The notes under the pieces: model-generated
What the model was told of the DNA's origin: nothing
Database searches by the model: none
What the model saw: the letters and a program-made list of their open reading frames with translations, nothing else
Shown here: in pieces, positions 1 through 7,397 of the stretch
Layout: each line of letters starts with the position of its first letter
How positions within the stretch are numbered: position 1 is the first letter of the stretch
Translations under genes and position numbers: made by a program
Assembly (NCBI GenBank): GCA_029007035.1
Contig: JAQXHC010000030.1
Coordinates: 1 to 46,549, forward strand
Direction of reading: 5' to 3'
From: Oscillospiraceae bacterium
GTDB taxonomy: Bacteria; Bacillota; Clostridia; Oscillospirales; Ruminococcaceae
DNA: 46,549 bases

Positions 1-165
1 CGGACTGCTTCTGCTTTTGGTAACAGCAGTGATGCATTGAAAAAATTACATGAACAAAATATCAAAAACCTCTTGCCAACCGATGAGATAAATGCTATAA
101 TGAAAATGATATTATCCCCTGCGGCATCGGAGATTAAACCGCATGGGTCAGATAAAGGAGAATGA
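1..165 (+). CDS. C-terminal end of an unrecognised protein (partial)
   Basis: Frame 1 is open from the window edge for 54 codons and stops at TGA 163-165. The visible C-terminus is mixed and polar (…LKKLHEQNIKNLLPTDE…), with no signal, membrane segment or motif I recognise. The stop lies 2 nt before the preferred GH94 start at 168, and the GH94 ribosome binding site (AAAGGAG, 154-160) lies inside this frame. That spacing suggests the two genes share an operon. The identity cannot be judged from this fragment. Confidence 0.55.
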   Translation, partial: RTASAFGNSSDALKKLHEQNIKNLLPTDEINAIMKMILSPAASEIKPHGSDKGE

Positions 166-167
166 GA

Positions 168-2561
168 ATGAATTACGGATATTTTGACCTTGAAAACAAG
201 GAATATGTCATCACCAATCCGGCAACACCTGCTCCGTGGGCAAATTATTTAGGCGACCCCGAGTACGGAGCAATGATTTCAAACAACGCAGCAGGCTACA
301 GCTTTGTTAAATCGGGAGCAAACGGACGCATTTCGCGTTTTCGCTTCAATTCGGATATGGCTCTTCCGGGACGATATATATATATAAGAGACAATGAAAA
401 CGGCGACTACTGGTCAGCATCGTGGCAGCCGGTCGGAAAGCCGCTTGATAAGTATAAAAGTGAATGCAGACACGGAACAGCCTATACCGTTATCTCAGCC
501 GAGTATGCGGATATTGCTTCCGAGGTTACTTACTATGTCCCCTATGGCAAAACCTATGAAGTATGGCGCGCTAAAGTCACCAACAACAGCTCTGCTGAAA
601 GAAAGCTTTCGCTTTTCGGCTTCGTTGAGTTTACCAATGATAACAATTATGAGCAGGACCAGGTTAACCTCCAGTATACTCTGTTTATTACACGTACAAG
701 CTTTGAGGGAAATAAGATTTTACAGCACATTAACGAAAACGACGGCAAGGACGAATCAGGCTCCAATCACCGCGAGCGTTTCTTTGGCATGGTGGGTGCT
801 CCGATAAGTGCATACAACGGCAGTCTCAGCAGCTTTATCGGTCCTTACAGAACCTACTCTAATCCTATTGCGGTCGAGAGAGGAAAATGTGATAATGAGC
901 TGAACTTCAATTCCAATTCCTGCGGTGCGCTTCAATCGGATATTACTCTCAAGGCAGGAGAGACGGCAGAACTTATCTATATTATGGGACAGCGCGATAA
1001 CGCTTGTGCCGACGAGATACTCAGCGGCTACCAAACTGCCGGCAGGGTCGACGCTGAAATCGCTCAGCTGAAAAATTACTGGCATGGTCAGCTCTCGAAT
1101 TTCAAGGTAGAGACTCCCTCGGCTGAGTTCAACAATATGATTAACGTATGGAACGCTTATCAGTGCTTCATCACCTTTATATGGTCAAGAGCTGCTTCTT
1201 TTGTTTACTGCGGACTGAGAAACGGCTACGGCTACCGTGATACGGTTCAGGACATTCAGGGAATTATCCATCTTGATCCCGAAATGGCGGCTGAAAAGAT
1301 CCGATTCATGCTTTCGGCTCAGGTAAGCAACGGCGGCGGACTTCCTCTTGTAAAATTCAATCACAACGCCGGTCATGAAAACACTCCCGACGACCCGGAA
1401 TATGTTAAGGAAACCGGTCACCCTTCATACCGTGCGGATGACGCTCTGTGGCTGTTCCCGACGATTGTCAAGTATATCGGCGAGAGCGGAAACAAGGAAT
1501 TCCTCGATGAGGTGATCGTCTATGCTGACGGCGGAGAGGCTACCGTTTATGAGCATCTTAAAAATGCGATCCGCTTCTCGATGGAGCGACTGGGCGCACA
1601 CGATATGCCTGCGGGACTTCACGCAGACTGGAACGACTGTCTCCGTCTCGGAGCAAAGGGAGAGTCAACGTTTGTGGCATTCCAGCTTTATTATGCAATG
1701 ACTGTGATCAAGGATATGGCTCAGTCAAAGAATGATTCCGGATATATCACCTATATCACTGAAGCACAGGAGAAGCTTGCATCAGCTCTCGGAAAGTGCT
1801 GGGACGAGGACAGATTTATCAGAGGAATACGCGAGGACGGAATTATTGTCGGAGCAAAGAAAGATCCCGAAGCCAATATGTGGCTCAATCCCCAGAGCTG
1901 GAGCGTAATTTCCGGATTTGCTTCGGCGGAGCAGGCGGAAAAGGCTATGGACAGCGTTCACGGAATTCTCAATACGCCCTATGGCGCAAAGCTCCTTGAG
2001 CCGCCGTATAAGGATCATTATTTCGATGGTGCGCTCATGCATATATTCAATGCCGATACGAAAGAAAACGGCGGAATCTTCTCGCAGTCGCAGGGCTGGC
2101 TGATTCTTGCAGAGTCACTTCTCGGTCACGGAAACAGAGCTTTTGAATACTTCATGGAAAGCTCACCTGCTGCTATGAATGATAAAGCTGAAATCCGCGT
2201 AATGGAACCGTATGTTCACGGACAGTTCACCGAAAGCAAGGCTTCGCCCTATGCCGGACGCTCTCACGTTCACTGGCTCACGGGTACAGCTTCGACAGTT
2301 ATGGTCGGCTGTGTTGAGGGTATATGCGGTATGCGTCCCGATGCGGACGGCATTACGATTTCGCCGTCGATTCCCTCGGAGTGGGACGGATTCAGAATCG
2401 AGAAGAATTTCAGAGGCAAAAAGCTCAATATCACTGTTGACAATTCCGTACACAAGGAAAGCGGAGTAACTGAGCTTATACTGAACGGCGAGAAGCTGGA
2501 TGGCAATTATATCCCTGCCGAAAAGCTTGCCGATACAAATGACATTAAGGTTGTATTCTGA
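168..2561 (+). CDS. GH94 family glycoside phosphorylase (cellobiose/cellodextrin type)
   Basis: This is an inverting phosphorylase of 797 aa. The family uses inorganic phosphate to split a beta-glucoside into alpha-glucose-1-phosphate and a shortened sugar, saving ATP after oligosaccharide uptake. The N-terminus (MNYGYFDLENKEYVITNP) and the motif YRDTVQD are typical of GH94. The motif HADWNDCL places the expected general acid Asp at about residue 490. There is no signal peptide, so it acts in the cytoplasm. The start ATG 168 is preferred over 162 because AAAGGAG at 154-160 sits 7 nt before 168 but only 1 nt before 162. The size fits cellobiose, cellobionate or diacetylchitobiose phosphorylases rather than the ~1000-aa cellodextrin enzymes of some clostridia. 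Acceptor specificity cannot be read from sequence alone. The GH3 beta-glucosidase follows. Confidence 0.9.
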   Translation: MNYGYFDLENKEYVITNPATPAPWANYLGDPEYGAMISNNAAGYSFVKSGANGRISRFRFNSDMALPGRYIYIRDNENGDYWSASWQPVGKPLDKYKSECRHGTAYTVISAEYADIASEVTYYVPYGKTYEVWRAKVTNNSSAERKLSLFGFVEFTNDNNYEQDQVNLQYTLFITRTSFEGNKILQHINENDGKDESGSNHRERFFGMVGAPISAYNGSLSSFIGPYRTYSNPIAVERGKCDNELNFNSNSCGALQSDITLKAGETAELIYIMGQRDNACADEILSGYQTAGRVDAEIAQLKNYWHGQLSNFKVETPSAEFNNMINVWNAYQCFITFIWSRAASFVYCGLRNGYGYRDTVQDIQGIIHLDPEMAAEKIRFMLSAQVSNGGGLPLVKFNHNAGHENTPDDPEYVKETGHPSYRADDALWLFPTIVKYIGESGNKEFLDEVIVYADGGEATVYEHLKNAIRFSMERLGAHDMPAGLHADWNDCLRLGAKGESTFVAFQLYYAMTVIKDMAQSKNDSGYITYITEAQEKLASALGKCWDEDRFIRGIREDGIIVGAKKDPEANMWLNPQSWSVISGFASAEQAEKAMDSVHGILNTPYGAKLLEPPYKDHYFDGALMHIFNADTKENGGIFSQSQGWLILAESLLGHGNRAFEYFMESSPAAMNDKAEIRVMEPYVHGQFTESKASPYAGRSHVHWLTGTASTVMVGCVEGICGMRPDADGITISPSIPSEWDGFRIEKNFRGKKLNITVDNSVHKESGVTELILNGEKLDGNYIPAEKLADTNDIKVVF

Positions 2562-2584
2562 GGAATCACTGAATAAATACAGTC

Positions 2585-2710
2585 TTACAATTCGGCAAAC
2601 ATCTTGCCGGTATATTTCCGTGCACGCTCTTGGTAGAATCCGACTTTGCGCCGGATTGAATCATTGATTTCCTTATAATGACCGAATTGCTCCGCCGCTG
2701 CGACCCTGCA
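2585..2710 (-). pseudogene. 41-codon C-terminal coding remnant
   Basis: Read on the minus strand, 2710-2585 gives a coherent peptide ending …EQFGHYKEINDSIRRK, then VGFYQERARKYTGKMFAEL and a stop at 2587-2585. The composition looks like the end of a real, basic, helical protein, not random intergenic sequence. No start codon or upstream gene body accompanies it, so it is probably what remains of a deleted or mobile-element gene. I do not recognise the family with certainty; a transposase, recombinase or relaxase C-terminus is a guess. Confidence 0.4.
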
Positions 2711-2756
2711 TAATGACAATGATTTGTTTGCAGTTTTTTTGCCGGCGGAGCTTTTT
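2689..2756 (+). terminator. Long-loop hairpin with T-run after the GH94 gene
   Basis: GCTCCGCCG (2689-2697) pairs perfectly with CGGCGGAGC (2743-2751) and is followed by TTTTT. A smaller CTGCA/TGCAG hairpin followed by seven T lies inside the loop (2706-2740). The loop is long (45 nt). The likely role is termination of GH94 transcripts. A TATAAT at 2674-2679 just upstream leaves open a leader attenuator for GH3. Confidence 0.45.
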
Positions 2757-2846
2757 ATAAATCGGGAAATACCGCATTATAAACGGCTGATGCCTTTGCC
2801 GTGCAGCGGTATTGCCGGAAAATCCAACCGAAAGGAAAATGAAATT

Positions 2847-5609
2847 ATGAGCAGAATACTCGACTGGAACAAATACATTGAAAAAGCCGCAAAGACAGCT
2901 GCAGAGGGTATCGTCATGCTTAAAAATGATAATGATGCGCTTCCTCTTGCCGACGGAAAGGAAATTGCAGTTTTCGGCAGAATTCAGCTCCATTATTATA
3001 AGAGCGGAACAGGCTCCGGAGGAATGGTCAATGTATCAAAGGTTACCGGAATACTCGACGGACTACTCGAAAGCGGAGTTAAGGTCAACGAGGAGCTACT
3101 CGGAGTCTACCGTAAATGGGACGAGGAGAATCCCTTTGACCTCGGTACGGGCTGGGGCGCAGAGCCGTGGTCTCAGAAGGAAATGCCGCTTGACAGCGAG
3201 CTTGTAAAGCGTGTCGGAGAAAGCTGCGAAACCGCAATTGCAATAATCGGCAGAACTGCGGGAGAGGAACAGGATAATTATCTCGGCAAGGGTTCATATC
3301 AGCTTACGGATGATGAGAGAAAAATGCTTGATGCTGTCCGCAGCAATTTCAGAAAAATGATAGTTCTCCTGAATGTGGGAAATATTATTGATATGAGCTA
3401 CATTGAAAAAATCAGTCCCGATTCGGTTCTTTATGTATGGCAGGGCGGAATGACAGGCGGTATCGGAGCGGCGGATGTACTCACCGGTAAGGTAAGTCCT
3501 TCGGGAAAGCTCCCCGATACGATTGCGTACTCGGTAAGCGACTATCCCTCCGATGCTAATTTCGGCGGTAAGGATAAAAATGTCTACGCCGAGGATATAT
3601 ATGTGGGTTATCGCTATTTCGAGAGCTTTGCAAAGGATAAGGTTCTTTATCCGTTTGGATACGGACTTTCCTATACAAATTTTGATGTCCGGCTTGTTGG
3701 TTCTCAGAGTGACAGCGAGTCTGTATCGTTCAGCATTACAGTGGAAAACACCGGAAGCCGCCCGGGCAAAGAAGTCGTTCAGATTTACTGCTCTGCTCCG
3801 CAGGGAAAGCTTGGAAAGCCGAACAGAATTCTTTGCGCTTTTGAAAAGACAAAAACTCTTGCCCCGGGTGAAAGCCAGAGGTTTGAAATAAGCGTCCCGA
3901 TGAGCAGACTTGCTTCTTACGATGATTCAGGCGTTACTGGCAATCGTTTCTGCTTTGTTCTTGAAAAGGGTGATTATGATTTCTATGTCGGAACTGACGT
4001 AAGAAGCGCGGAAAAGGGATTTTCCGTCAGAATACCCGACGATACCGTTACCGAGAGAATGACTCAGGCATTAGCTCCGGTTGAACCGTTCAGGAGAATC
4101 AAAGCTGTGGGTGACGGTGCTGAAATGACTTTTGATTATGAGGATGTGCCTCTTTCAGAGATTGACGAGCCGGCAAGACGCGCTGCAGGTATTCCCGAAG
4201 AGATTCCTCAGACGGGAGACAGGGGAATCCGCCTTGCCGATGTGAAAAGCGGAAAGAATACTATGGACGAGTTTATCGCTCAGCTTTCGGATTATGACCT
4301 CTCCTGTATCATAAGGGGTGAGGGTATGGGAAGTCCCCGCGTTACGGCAGGCACAGCTTCTGCATTCGGAGGAGTTTCCGACGGGCTGACGGCTCTTGGA
4401 ATTCCTGCCGCCTGCTGTTCGGACGGCCCGTCGGGAATGCGTCTCGACTGCGGAACCAAGGCTTTCAGCCTGCCTAACGGAACCCTTATCGCGTCCACAT
4501 TCAACAGAACGCTTATCACTGAGCTTTTCAGCTTTATGGGACTTGAAATGGCTGCAAATCACGTTGACTGCCTGCTCGGACCCGGCATGAATATCCATCG
4601 TCATCCGCTGAATGGACGCAACTTCGAGTATTTTTCCGAAGATCCTTATCTTACGGGAGAAATGGCTTCTGCCGAGCTGAAAGGACTTCACTCTGCCGGA
4701 GTTACCGGAACGATAAAGCATTTCTGCGCCAACAATCAGGAGACGCGCCGCCATTTCCTCAATTCGGTTGTATCTGAGCGTGCGTTGAGGGAAATTTACC
4801 TTAAAGGCTACGAAATTGCCGTAAGAGAGGGCGGAGCGGATTCGATCATGACCACCTACGGAGCGGTTAACGGAGTGTGGACGGCAGGAAATCTTGACCT
4901 CAACACTACGATCCTCAGAAATGAATGGGGTTACACGGGCTTTACCATGACAGACTGGTGGCCTAATGTCAACGAACGAGGAAAAGCTCCCGACAAGCGT
5001 AATTTTGCAGCTATGGCGAGAGCGCAGAATGATATTTACATGGTATGCGCCGACGGTTCAAAGAACGACGACAATACGCTTGAAGCTCTTGAAAACGGAA
5101 CTCTCAGCAGAGGAGAGCTTCAGAGAAATGCCGCAAATATCTGTCGTTTTCTGCTTAAAACAAACGCTCTTGCACGGCTCGACGGAACATATGAAGAGGT
5201 TACCGTTGTGAATCGTCCCGAAAGCGATAAATCAAATGATGAGCCTGTTGTTTTTTATGATATTGACAAGGAGCTTACCCTCGACCTCAGCGGAATCAAT
5301 ACCGACAAGGGTACAAACTACAGCTTTGCGCTTACTGTTAATAATCCCGGCTATTATAAGGTTACGCTGACAGCTTCGTCGACTCAGAGCGAGCTTGCGC
5401 AGATACCCGTTACGCTGTTTGTAATGGGAACGGCAAGCGGTACTTTCACGTGGAACGGAACATGCGGCGAGCCGGTGTCGTTTACTACAGAAATCCCGAT
5501 GTTCTCTCATTTTACTGCGTTCAGACTTTATTTTGCACAGAGCGGACTTGATATGAAAAATATTAATTTCACCATCACCGGCAGAGAGGTCAGCATAGAC
5601 TCTCTGTGA
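2847..5609 (+). CDS. GH3 beta-glucosidase with permuted domain order
   Basis: This 920-aa beta-glucosidase should hydrolyse cellobiose and short cello-oligosaccharides to glucose. Its domain order is inverted compared with ordinary GH3. The alpha/beta sandwich domain comes first (AAEGIVMLKNDNDALPL near residue 20). A fibronectin-III-like domain follows (KEVVQIY near 310). The TIM barrel is last (SDGPSGMRLDCG, GPGMNIHRHPLNGRNFEYFSEDP), with the nucleophile Asp of TMTDWW at about residue 703. This permuted order is known from Ruminococcus albus and Butyrivibrio fibrisolvens beta-glucosidases. There is no signal peptide, so it is cytoplasmic. Start ATG 2847 was chosen because AAAGGA (2831-2836) precedes it; the longer open frame from 2724 encodes non-homologous sequence. 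It works beside the GH94 phosphorylase, giving hydrolytic and phosphorolytic routes in one locus. Confidence 0.92.
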   Translation: MSRILDWNKYIEKAAKTAAEGIVMLKNDNDALPLADGKEIAVFGRIQLHYYKSGTGSGGMVNVSKVTGILDGLLESGVKVNEELLGVYRKWDEENPFDLGTGWGAEPWSQKEMPLDSELVKRVGESCETAIAIIGRTAGEEQDNYLGKGSYQLTDDERKMLDAVRSNFRKMIVLLNVGNIIDMSYIEKISPDSVLYVWQGGMTGGIGAADVLTGKVSPSGKLPDTIAYSVSDYPSDANFGGKDKNVYAEDIYVGYRYFESFAKDKVLYPFGYGLSYTNFDVRLVGSQSDSESVSFSITVENTGSRPGKEVVQIYCSAPQGKLGKPNRILCAFEKTKTLAPGESQRFEISVPMSRLASYDDSGVTGNRFCFVLEKGDYDFYVGTDVRSAEKGFSVRIPDDTVTERMTQALAPVEPFRRIKAVGDGAEMTFDYEDVPLSEIDEPARRAAGIPEEIPQTGDRGIRLADVKSGKNTMDEFIAQLSDYDLSCIIRGEGMGSPRVTAGTASAFGGVSDGLTALGIPAACCSDGPSGMRLDCGTKAFSLPNGTLIASTFNRTLITELFSFMGLEMAANHVDCLLGPGMNIHRHPLNGRNFEYFSEDPYLTGEMASAELKGLHSAGVTGTIKHFCANNQETRRHFLNSVVSERALREIYLKGYEIAVREGGADSIMTTYGAVNGVWTAGNLDLNTTILRNEWGYTGFTMTDWWPNVNERGKAPDKRNFAAMARAQNDIYMVCADGSKNDDNTLEALENGTLSRGELQRNAANICRFLLKTNALARLDGTYEEVTVVNRPESDKSNDEPVVFYDIDKELTLDLSGINTDKGTNYSFALTVNNPGYYKVTLTASSTQSELAQIPVTLFVMGTASGTFTWNGTCGEPVSFTTEIPMFSHFTAFRLYFAQSGLDMKNINFTITGREVSIDSL

Positions 5610-5623
5610 TAAAATGCTGCAAT

Positions 5624-5669
5624 AAAGCTCAGGGAGAAAGTTGCTCTCCCTGAGCTTTGTGATTTTTTT
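5624..5669 (+). terminator. Rho-independent terminator after GH3
   Basis: A perfect 14-bp stem, AAAGCTCAGGGAGA (5624-5637) with TCTCCCTGAGCTTT (5645-5658), has a 7-nt loop and is followed by GTGATTTTTTT. It closes the GH94-GH3 region. Confidence 0.93.
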
Positions 5670-5737
5670 GACTGAATATAAATACGCGTTACAGTGCGTT
5701 CCTTTTTGTTTAAACTGACGAAAAGTTTATTTTGGTA

Positions 5738-5766
5738 TTGACAAGTATCGCGTTTTGTCGTATAAT
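5738..5766 (+). promoter_or_regulatory. Consensus SigA promoter of tRNA-Pro
   Basis: TTGACA (5738-5743), a 17-nt spacer and TATAAT (5761-5766) match the vegetative consensus perfectly. The mature tRNA begins 13 nt after the -10 box. Confidence 0.93.
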
Positions 5767-5779
5767 ATAAAGGCTGTCG

Positions 5780-5856
5780 CGAGGCGTAACTCAGCTTGGT
5801 AGAGTGCTTGGTTTGGGACCAAGATGCCGCAGGTTCGAATCCTGTCGCCTCGACCA
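5780..5856 (+). tRNA. tRNA-Pro (anticodon UGG)
   Basis: The acceptor arms CGAGGCG (5780-5786) and CGCCTCG (5846-5852) pair, followed by A and an encoded CCA (5854-5856). The anticodon stem CTTGG/CCAAG encloses TTTGGGA, giving anticodon TGG. The T-loop GGTTCGAATCC is canonical. Length is 77 nt. Confidence 0.96.
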
Positions 5857-5907
5857 CCTTGATTCCGACAGCATCTGAAAAAAATTCAGAAAATTTTCAA
5901 AAAAAGC

Positions 5908-5936
5908 TTGACAAGCTGTTCTGAATGTGATATAAT
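5908..5936 (+). promoter_or_regulatory. Consensus SigA promoter of the tRNA-Thr/tRNA-Tyr pair
   Basis: TTGACA (5908-5913), a 17-nt spacer and TATAAT (5931-5936) lie 12 nt before tRNA-Thr. No separate promoter is visible before tRNA-Tyr, so the two probably share a transcript ending at the hairpin at 6169. Confidence 0.93.
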
Positions 5937-5948
5937 ATTACAGTAATC

Positions 5949-6024
5949 GCTGGTGTAGCTCAGTTGGTAGAGCAGCTGATTTGTAATCAGCAGGTCGGGG
6001 GTTCGAGTCCGTCCACCAGCTCCA
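5949..6024 (+). tRNA. tRNA-Thr (anticodon UGU)
   Basis: The acceptor arms GCTGGTG and CACCAGC (6014-6020) pair, followed by T and an encoded CCA. The anticodon stem GCTGA/TCAGC encloses TTTGTAA, giving anticodon TGT. The D-arm and the GGTTCGAGTCC T-arm are canonical. Length is 76 nt. Confidence 0.95.
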
Positions 6025-6060
6025 ATTACCGCTTCGGCGGCATATATACACATTTATAAT

Positions 6061-6146
6061 GGGAGAGTTCCCGAGTGGCCAAAGGGGGCAGACTGTAAAT
6101 CTGTTGCTTTTCAGCTTCGATGGTCCGAATCCATCCTCTCCCACCA
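6061..6146 (+). tRNA. tRNA-Tyr (anticodon GUA)
   Basis: The acceptor arms GGGAGAG (6061-6067) and CTCTCCC (6136-6142) pair, followed by A and CCA. The anticodon loop CTGTAAA gives GTA. The long variable arm of a class II tRNA is present (around 6104-6122), as expected for bacterial tRNA-Tyr. Length is 86 nt. Confidence 0.95.
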
Positions 6147-6168
6147 AATTTTTCTTCATCTTAGTAGT

Positions 6169-6197
6169 TCCGCTTTAAACCTGAAGCGGATTTTTTT
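6169..6197 (+). terminator. Terminator of the tRNA transcript
   Basis: TCCGCTT (6169-6175) pairs with AAGCGGA (6184-6190), followed directly by seven T. It lies 23 nt after tRNA-Tyr. Confidence 0.92.
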
Positions 6198-6202
6198 ATG
6201 CC

Positions 6203-6230
6203 TTGAAAAAAAGACTCTTTGCATTAAAAT
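6203..6230 (+). promoter_or_regulatory. Candidate promoter of the YcxB-like pair
   Basis: TTGAAA (6203-6208), a 16-nt spacer and TAAAAT (6225-6230) lie directly after the tRNA terminator and about 50 nt before the start at 6279. The boxes are near-consensus and the position fits, but the spacer is one base short of optimum. Confidence 0.6.
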
Positions 6231-6278
6231 TTCTCGATATTGTGCAGAAATATATGGTTTTTGCAAAAGGAGAACTCT

Positions 6279-6821
6279 ATGATTAAAGCCACAGTCCGCT
6301 ATTCGGGCGACCACTTCTGGGCGCTCCACAGGCAATTCCGAAAAATAAATTTTGTCAGCCTGTTTATATATTTTTTTCAGTTTTGCTATATTATTTTTCT
6401 GATAAACTATATGATCAAACTGTCAGAATTCACCGATACCCACAAGGTTGCAAGGCGGTATATGGCGATAATGGCTCTGCTTGGGGCGCTTATTGCTTTT
6501 GAGCTTATTGGCGGAATAATCAGGCGGATCATGAAAATAAAAAAAATCCGCAGTCAGAAGCCCGTTGATGAACTGAGATATTTCATATTTGACGATGAAG
6601 CGTTTACAATGCAGATTGAAGGAAAAAGCACACGCAGTCTGCTTCGCCTGAAATATGAGGGGATTCCTAAAGCGGTCGAGGGTGAGGACTATGTTTTCGT
6701 GTTTATTGACACGCGTGCCTGCATTATCGGCAAGCATGAACTGACTGAGGGGAATCCGCTTGAGCTGCTAAAGCTCCTGGAGGAAAAGCTCGGAGACCGT
6801 TTCAAGCGAGGTGCGCTATGA
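6279..6821 (+). CDS. YcxB-like membrane protein 1
   Basis: This 180-aa protein has two hydrophobic segments near residues 23-45 and 60-80, then a basic stretch (RRIMKIKKIRSQK) and a soluble C-terminal half. The end reads …EGNPLELLKLLEEKLGDRFK, typical of the YcxB-like C-terminal domain, where a strand-rich module ends in a helix. The molecular role of the family is unknown. ATG 6279 is chosen because AAAAGGAG (6265-6272) precedes it by 6 nt; the open frame extends upstream to 6240 without a ribosome binding site. It overlaps the next, related gene by 4 nt (ATGA), so the two are translationally coupled and may form a heteromer. Confidence 0.75.
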   Translation: MIKATVRYSGDHFWALHRQFRKINFVSLFIYFFQFCYIIFLINYMIKLSEFTDTHKVARRYMAIMALLGALIAFELIGGIIRRIMKIKKIRSQKPVDELRYFIFDDEAFTMQIEGKSTRSLLRLKYEGIPKAVEGEDYVFVFIDTRACIIGKHELTEGNPLELLKLLEEKLGDRFKRGAL

Positions 6822-7345
6822 TTAAAACAGTTACAACGCTCACCGAGGAGCACGTCAAGGCATTTCAGACTTATCAGAAAAAAATCAATCACTCAGGCAG
6901 GAAGCTCTTTATAGTTGTTATCCGTCTGCTTTTGCTGTTTATTTTCGGAATATATTTTGTGAAGGCTTCGTTTGAAAAAGTATTCGGCGGATTTATAGCG
7001 GTTCTGATATTTATTGTTGGCATAATTATGCTGGGAACAGGCATCAAATATGTGATGCTGTTGCTCATGCATACGGATTTTGAACCGGACGGAACGCTTC
7101 GTACTGTCGTTTTCAGTGATGAAGAAACTGAGGTATATACCGAGAGTGATGTTTTGTATTCGGAGTATTTCACTGACTACGATTCGATTCTGTCCGCGGC
7201 AGAAAGCGGAGACTGGTTCTTTATTAAGTTCAATGAACAAAGCGGCACCGTATTTCACAGAGACGATTTCACCGATGGTACTCCCGATGAACTTCGTGAA
7301 CTGCTGAAAAGCAGACTTGGCAAAAAATTCAGCTGCCAAACATGA
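6818..7345 (+). CDS. YcxB-like membrane protein 2
   Basis: This 175-aa paralogue of the preceding gene has the same layout. A short N-terminal cytoplasmic segment comes first, then two membrane helices (about residues 30-48 and 54-75) and a soluble domain. The ending DGTPDELRELLKSRLGKKF matches the end of protein 1. It starts at the ATG overlapping the stop of the first gene. The function is unknown; the tandem arrangement suggests both are made together. typA follows 52 nt later with its own strong ribosome binding site but no clear promoter, so it may be read from the same transcript. Confidence 0.75.
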   Translation: MIKTVTTLTEEHVKAFQTYQKKINHSGRKLFIVVIRLLLLFIFGIYFVKASFEKVFGGFIAVLIFIVGIIMLGTGIKYVMLLLMHTDFEPDGTLRTVVFSDEETEVYTESDVLYSEYFTDYDSILSAAESGDWFFIKFNEQSGTVFHRDDFTDGTPDELRELLKSRLGKKFSCQT

Positions 7346-7397
7346 CGCAATCACGTCATTAACATATTTTAAGATTAAGATTTCAGGAGGAATCTAA

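Noticed and set aside
2651..2756. Promoter plus attenuator for GH3 at TATAAT 2674-2679
   Set aside because: A perfect -10 is present, but no -35 box lies at 16-18 nt spacing and the site is inside the coding remnant. The hairpin is sufficiently explained as a terminator.
4155..4754. 199-codon open frame antisense to the GH3 gene
   Set aside because: It overlaps the catalytic barrel of GH3 on the other strand, has a basic, unstructured composition and no start signals.
5780..6146. tRNA cluster as phage attachment site
   Set aside because: No integrase and no partial tRNA repeat were seen anywhere in the window; the phage cassette lies 14 kb away.
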